From an uncultured Campylobacter sp. (GTDB lineage Bacteria; Campylobacterota; Campylobacteria; Campylobacterales; Campylobacteraceae): a DNA stretch of 17,967 nucleotides. A program made the translations under genes and the position numbers. The stretch is from contig CAMUNZ010000024.1 of NCBI GenBank assembly GCA_947090385.1, positions 1 through 17,967 of the forward strand, in the 5' to 3' direction. This document shows, piece by piece, positions 15,993-17,967 of the stretch. The notes beneath the pieces were generated by a model. That model was not told the DNA's origin. It did not search any database and saw nothing but the letters and a program-made list of their open reading frames with translations. How positions within the stretch are numbered: the first letter of the stretch is position 1; the number at the start of each line of letters is the position of its first letter.

Positions 15993-16502
15993 ATGAGAAA
16001 ATTAATATTTTTTTCAATGTTTGTTTTAGGTATAAATTCCGTTTTTGCAGATGATTTTTTTGCTATTGGAGAAAAGGCTTTTCAAAATGGCGATTATAGA
16101 ACTGCTTTTACAAATTACAAAGCTGGTTGTGATGCTTCAGACGCAAAGTCTTGCAATGGGCTTGCAAAATTATATGATTTAGGAAGAGGAATTTCACAAG
16201 ATCATAAAGAAGCTTTAAGGCTTTATAAACAATCTTGCGAAGCTGGAGTTGGTAGCGCTTGTTGTGGAATTGGAATTTTATATAAAAACGGACAGGATAT
16301 ACCTTTAAATTTGCAAGAAGCCTTTAAATATTTCAAAATGAGTTGTGATAAAAACGATCCGCAAGGTTGTGTAAATCTTGGAATTTCGTATAAATATGGA
16401 AGTGGCACAACTACAGATGCAAATTTAGCAAAGCAAAGTTATCAAAAAGCTTGCGATTTAGGTTCTCAAGAAGGTTGCGATTTAAAAAATACTATACAAT
16501 AG
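15993..16502 (+). CDS. Secreted Sel1-repeat / Hcp-like cysteine-rich protein
   Basis: A 169-residue exported protein. Residues 1-19 form a signal peptide ending at a VFA|DD-type cleavage site. The rest is a tandem array of about four Sel1-like helical repeats of 36-37 residues (pattern A..YK..C..G...C..LG.LY..G.G). Each carries a Cys-x7-Cys pair (GCDASDAKSC, SCEAGVGSAC, SCDKNDPQGC, ACDLGSQEGC). This pairing is the hallmark of Helicobacter cysteine-rich (Hcp) proteins, where the two cysteines of a repeat form a disulfide in the periplasm. Such proteins act as protein-binding scaffolds; the partner here is unknown. AGGAG at 15980-15984 supports the ATG. It follows a terminator, so it probably has its own promoter. 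The next gene's ribosome binding site touches its stop codon. Confidence 0.88.
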   Translation: MRKLIFFSMFVLGINSVFADDFFAIGEKAFQNGDYRTAFTNYKAGCDASDAKSCNGLAKLYDLGRGISQDHKEALRLYKQSCEAGVGSACCGIGILYKNGQDIPLNLQEAFKYFKMSCDKNDPQGCVNLGISYKYGSGTTTDANLAKQSYQKACDLGSQEGCDLKNTIQ

Positions 16503-16512
16503 GAGTTTTTTG

Positions 16513-17373
16513 ATGGAAAATATAAAAGTTGGTCTTATATCACACTCTTTTGATACAGATAAAAACAAAACTATCAAAAAAACTTGCTTACAAATAGCTT
16601 TTGCTGTTAAAAAAGGTGCAAATTTGATAGTTTTGCAAGAATTGCATCAAAATGAGTATTTTTGTCAAACAGAAGATGTAACAAAATTTGACTACGCAAA
16701 TCATTACGAAGAAGATGTAAAATTTTGGAGTGCAATTGCTAAAAAATTTAATGTTGTTTTAGTAACTTCACTTTTCGAAAAAAGAGTATCAGGACTTTAT
16801 CATAACACAGCAGTAGTTTTTGAAAAAGATGGTAGCATAGCTGGAAAATATCGCAAAATGCATATACCGGACGATCCAAATTTTTATGAAAAATTTTATT
16901 TTACACCAGGAGATTTGGGTTTTAATCCTATACAAACAAGCGTTGGAAAATTAGGTGTTTTGTTATGTTGGGACCAATGGTATCCAGAAGCTTCTAGGAT
17001 TATGGCTTTAAAAGGTGCTGAAATTTTGATTTATCCTACAGCAATTGGCTGGTTAAATAGCGATAATGAAGAAGAAAAAGAAAAGCAATTAAACGCTTGG
17101 ATTAATGTTCAAAAAGGACAAGCAATAGCAAATTCATTGCCTTTGATAGCAGTTAATCGCGTTGGAATGGAAGGAGAATTAAATTTCTGGGGAAATAGCT
17201 TTGTAGTTGGACCACAAGGTGAAGAGCTTTTTAGACAAAATGATAAAGACGAAATAAACGAAGTTGTAGAAATAGATTGCAAAAAATGTGAAGAAGTTAG
17301 ACATTGGTGGCCTTTTTTACGAGATCGAAGAATAGAAAATTATGAAGAAATTGTAAAAAGGTTTATTGATTGA
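16513..17373 (+). CDS. aguB: N-carbamoylputrescine amidase (nitrilase-superfamily carbon-nitrogen hydrolase)
   Basis: Predicted to hydrolyse N-carbamoylputrescine to putrescine, CO2 and ammonia, the last step of the agmatine route to polyamines, in the cytoplasm. The nitrilase catalytic triad is visible, numbered from the ATG at 16513: Glu43 in VLQELHQNEYFCQ, Lys115 in GKYRKMHIPDDP, and Cys152 in LLCWDQWYPE. ELHQNEYFCQ and HIPDDPxFYEKFYFTPGD are characteristic of the AguB subgroup. A TTG at 16510 sits just before the ATG, but AGGAG at 16501-16505 with seven-base spacing favours ATG, giving 286 aa. The partner agmatine deiminase gene (aguA) is not in this window. The stop overlaps the TTG start of the rhodanese gene. 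Confidence 0.9.
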   Translation: MENIKVGLISHSFDTDKNKTIKKTCLQIAFAVKKGANLIVLQELHQNEYFCQTEDVTKFDYANHYEEDVKFWSAIAKKFNVVLVTSLFEKRVSGLYHNTAVVFEKDGSIAGKYRKMHIPDDPNFYEKFYFTPGDLGFNPIQTSVGKLGVLLCWDQWYPEASRIMALKGAEILIYPTAIGWLNSDNEEEKEKQLNAWINVQKGQAIANSLPLIAVNRVGMEGELNFWGNSFVVGPQGEELFRQNDKDEINEVVEIDCKKCEEVRHWWPFLRDRRIENYEEIVKRFID

Positions 17374-17708
17374 AAAATTTAAAAGTTTCTAATAAAACAA
17401 TAAAAGAAGCAAAAAATTTAATCGATATAAGAACAAAAGAGGAGTGGCTTGAAACTGGAATTTTACCAAATAGTTTTTGTCTTAGTTTTATAGATGAAAA
17501 AGGCGAGTTAAATCCAAATTTTGTCAAAATTTTAGAAGAAAATTTTGACAAAAAAGAGCCACTAAATATTATTTGCCATTCTGGAAATAGAAGCAAATGG
17601 GCTTGCGAAATTTTAGATAGAATTGGCTTTGAAACTATAAATTTAGACGGCGGTATAGGAAGAGCTTTGATGCTCGGAATTCATCTTGTACCCAAGGATT
17701 TGGATTGA
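17370..17708 (+). CDS. Single-domain rhodanese-like protein
   Basis: A 112-residue cytoplasmic rhodanese domain. The N-terminal LIDIRTKEEWLETGILPNS is the usual DxRxxxEWxxGHIPxA-type motif, and the active-site loop CHSGNRS starts at Cys69, which would carry a persulfide sulfur. LDGGIGRAL near 92-100 is the conserved C-terminal GG element. Such proteins move sulfur between donors and acceptors; the acceptor here is unknown. The start is TTG at 17370, overlapping the aguB TGA in the string TTGA, with no separate strong ribosome binding site, so it probably depends on re-initiation by ribosomes finishing aguB. Its own TGA overlaps the next TTG in the same way. Confidence 0.85.
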   Translation: MKNLKVSNKTIKEAKNLIDIRTKEEWLETGILPNSFCLSFIDEKGELNPNFVKILEENFDKKEPLNIICHSGNRSKWACEILDRIGFETINLDGGIGRALMLGIHLVPKDLD

Positions 17709-17967
17709 ATCTGCAAGATATCAAAAATCGCAATTTTTTAGCATTAAATCAAGAAAATAATAAAAAAATTCTTCAAGCCATTTTAGAATTGCCACAATTT
17801 GAATGTGATGTAAAATTTGACGATATAATTGAAGTTAAAAAAAAATGTCAAATTTGTGATTTATCTTTTTTAGATAGAAATTTGCCACAAAATTTTATAC
17901 AAAATTTTCAAAATGATGATACAAATTTTGAAACACAAATTTTAAAAATAGCAAAGATGTTACAACC
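17705..17967 (+). CDS. Partial CDS, possible N-terminus of tRNA U34 carboxymethyltransferase (CmoB-like), cut by window end
   Basis: An open frame runs from TTG at 17705, overlapping the rhodanese TGA (TTGA), to the end of the window; 87 codons are visible with no stop. The product starts MNLQDIKNRNFLALNQ, contains Cys34 and a C48xxC51 pair, and ends ILKIAKMLQP. In CmoB proteins an IxxIAKxLxPWRKGPF segment occurs about 90 residues in, followed by the methyltransferase domain, so the last visible residues and the spacing fit. CmoB adds a carboxymethyl group to hydroxyuridine 34 of tRNAs. The deciding motif (WRKGPF) lies just outside the window, so the assignment is tentative; the existence of a gene is much surer than its name. 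Confidence 0.5.
   Translation, partial: MNLQDIKNRNFLALNQENNKKILQAILELPQFECDVKFDDIIEVKKKCQICDLSFLDRNLPQNFIQNFQNDDTNFETQILKIAKMLQ

Noticed and set aside
1..17967. CRISPR arrays, tRNA or rRNA genes, insertion sequences
   Set aside because: All gaps between genes are about 110 bases or less. None contains regularly spaced direct repeats, a cloverleaf or transposase remnants.

Overview
The window is AT-rich, with many AAA/TTT/ATA codons and short gaps between genes. This fits an epsilonproteobacterium, most likely a low-GC Campylobacter (C. ureolyticus- or C. hominis-like; the species cannot be fixed from the sequence alone). Three things support this: the helicase / valS / methionine-type ABC transporter grouping, which I recall from the C. 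jejuni chromosome (Cj0777 helicase, Cj0775c valS, Cj0774c-Cj0773c ABC genes); a cysteine-paired Sel1/Hcp-like secreted protein; and TATAAT-type -10 boxes without clear -35 boxes. No rRNA, tRNA, CRISPR array, insertion sequence or prophage gene was seen, and no gene-free stretch exceeds about 110 bases.

Layout. 1-814 (+): a hypothetical glycine-zipper membrane protein, probably the 3' part of a longer gene, ending base-to-base against the convergent UvrD/Rep-family helicase at 815-2836 (-). A 109-base divergent promoter region follows. 2946-5061 (+): a penicillin-binding protein 1C split into a glycosyltransferase half and a transpeptidase half by a +1 frame change at a CTT-TAA site. 5062-10080 (+): a large bacterial alpha-2-macroglobulin-like protein directly abutting pbpC, the classic cell-envelope pairing, but with the CxEQ thioester site lost. 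10131-12770 (+): valS. 12767-14093 (+): a compact restriction-modification pair (small PD-(D/E)XK nuclease plus beta-class adenine methyltransferase) fused into the operon by overlapping start/stop codons. 14106-15912 (+): metN and metI of a MetNI-type importer with no metQ behind them, followed by an intrinsic terminator.

After the terminator comes a second same-strand group: a secreted Sel1/Hcp-like repeat protein (15993-16502), an N-carbamoylputrescine-amidase-type nitrilase (16513-17373), a single-domain rhodanese (17370-17708), and a gene cut by the window edge that resembles the N-terminus of the tRNA wobble-uridine enzyme CmoB. The last three are chained by TTGA stop/start overlaps with TTG initiation codons.

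Most of the region is housekeeping. The points deserving a second look are the prfB-like CTT-TAA break in pbpC, the thioester-less macroglobulin, the restriction-modification pair inserted between valS and metN with no visible promoter of its own, and the missing metQ.
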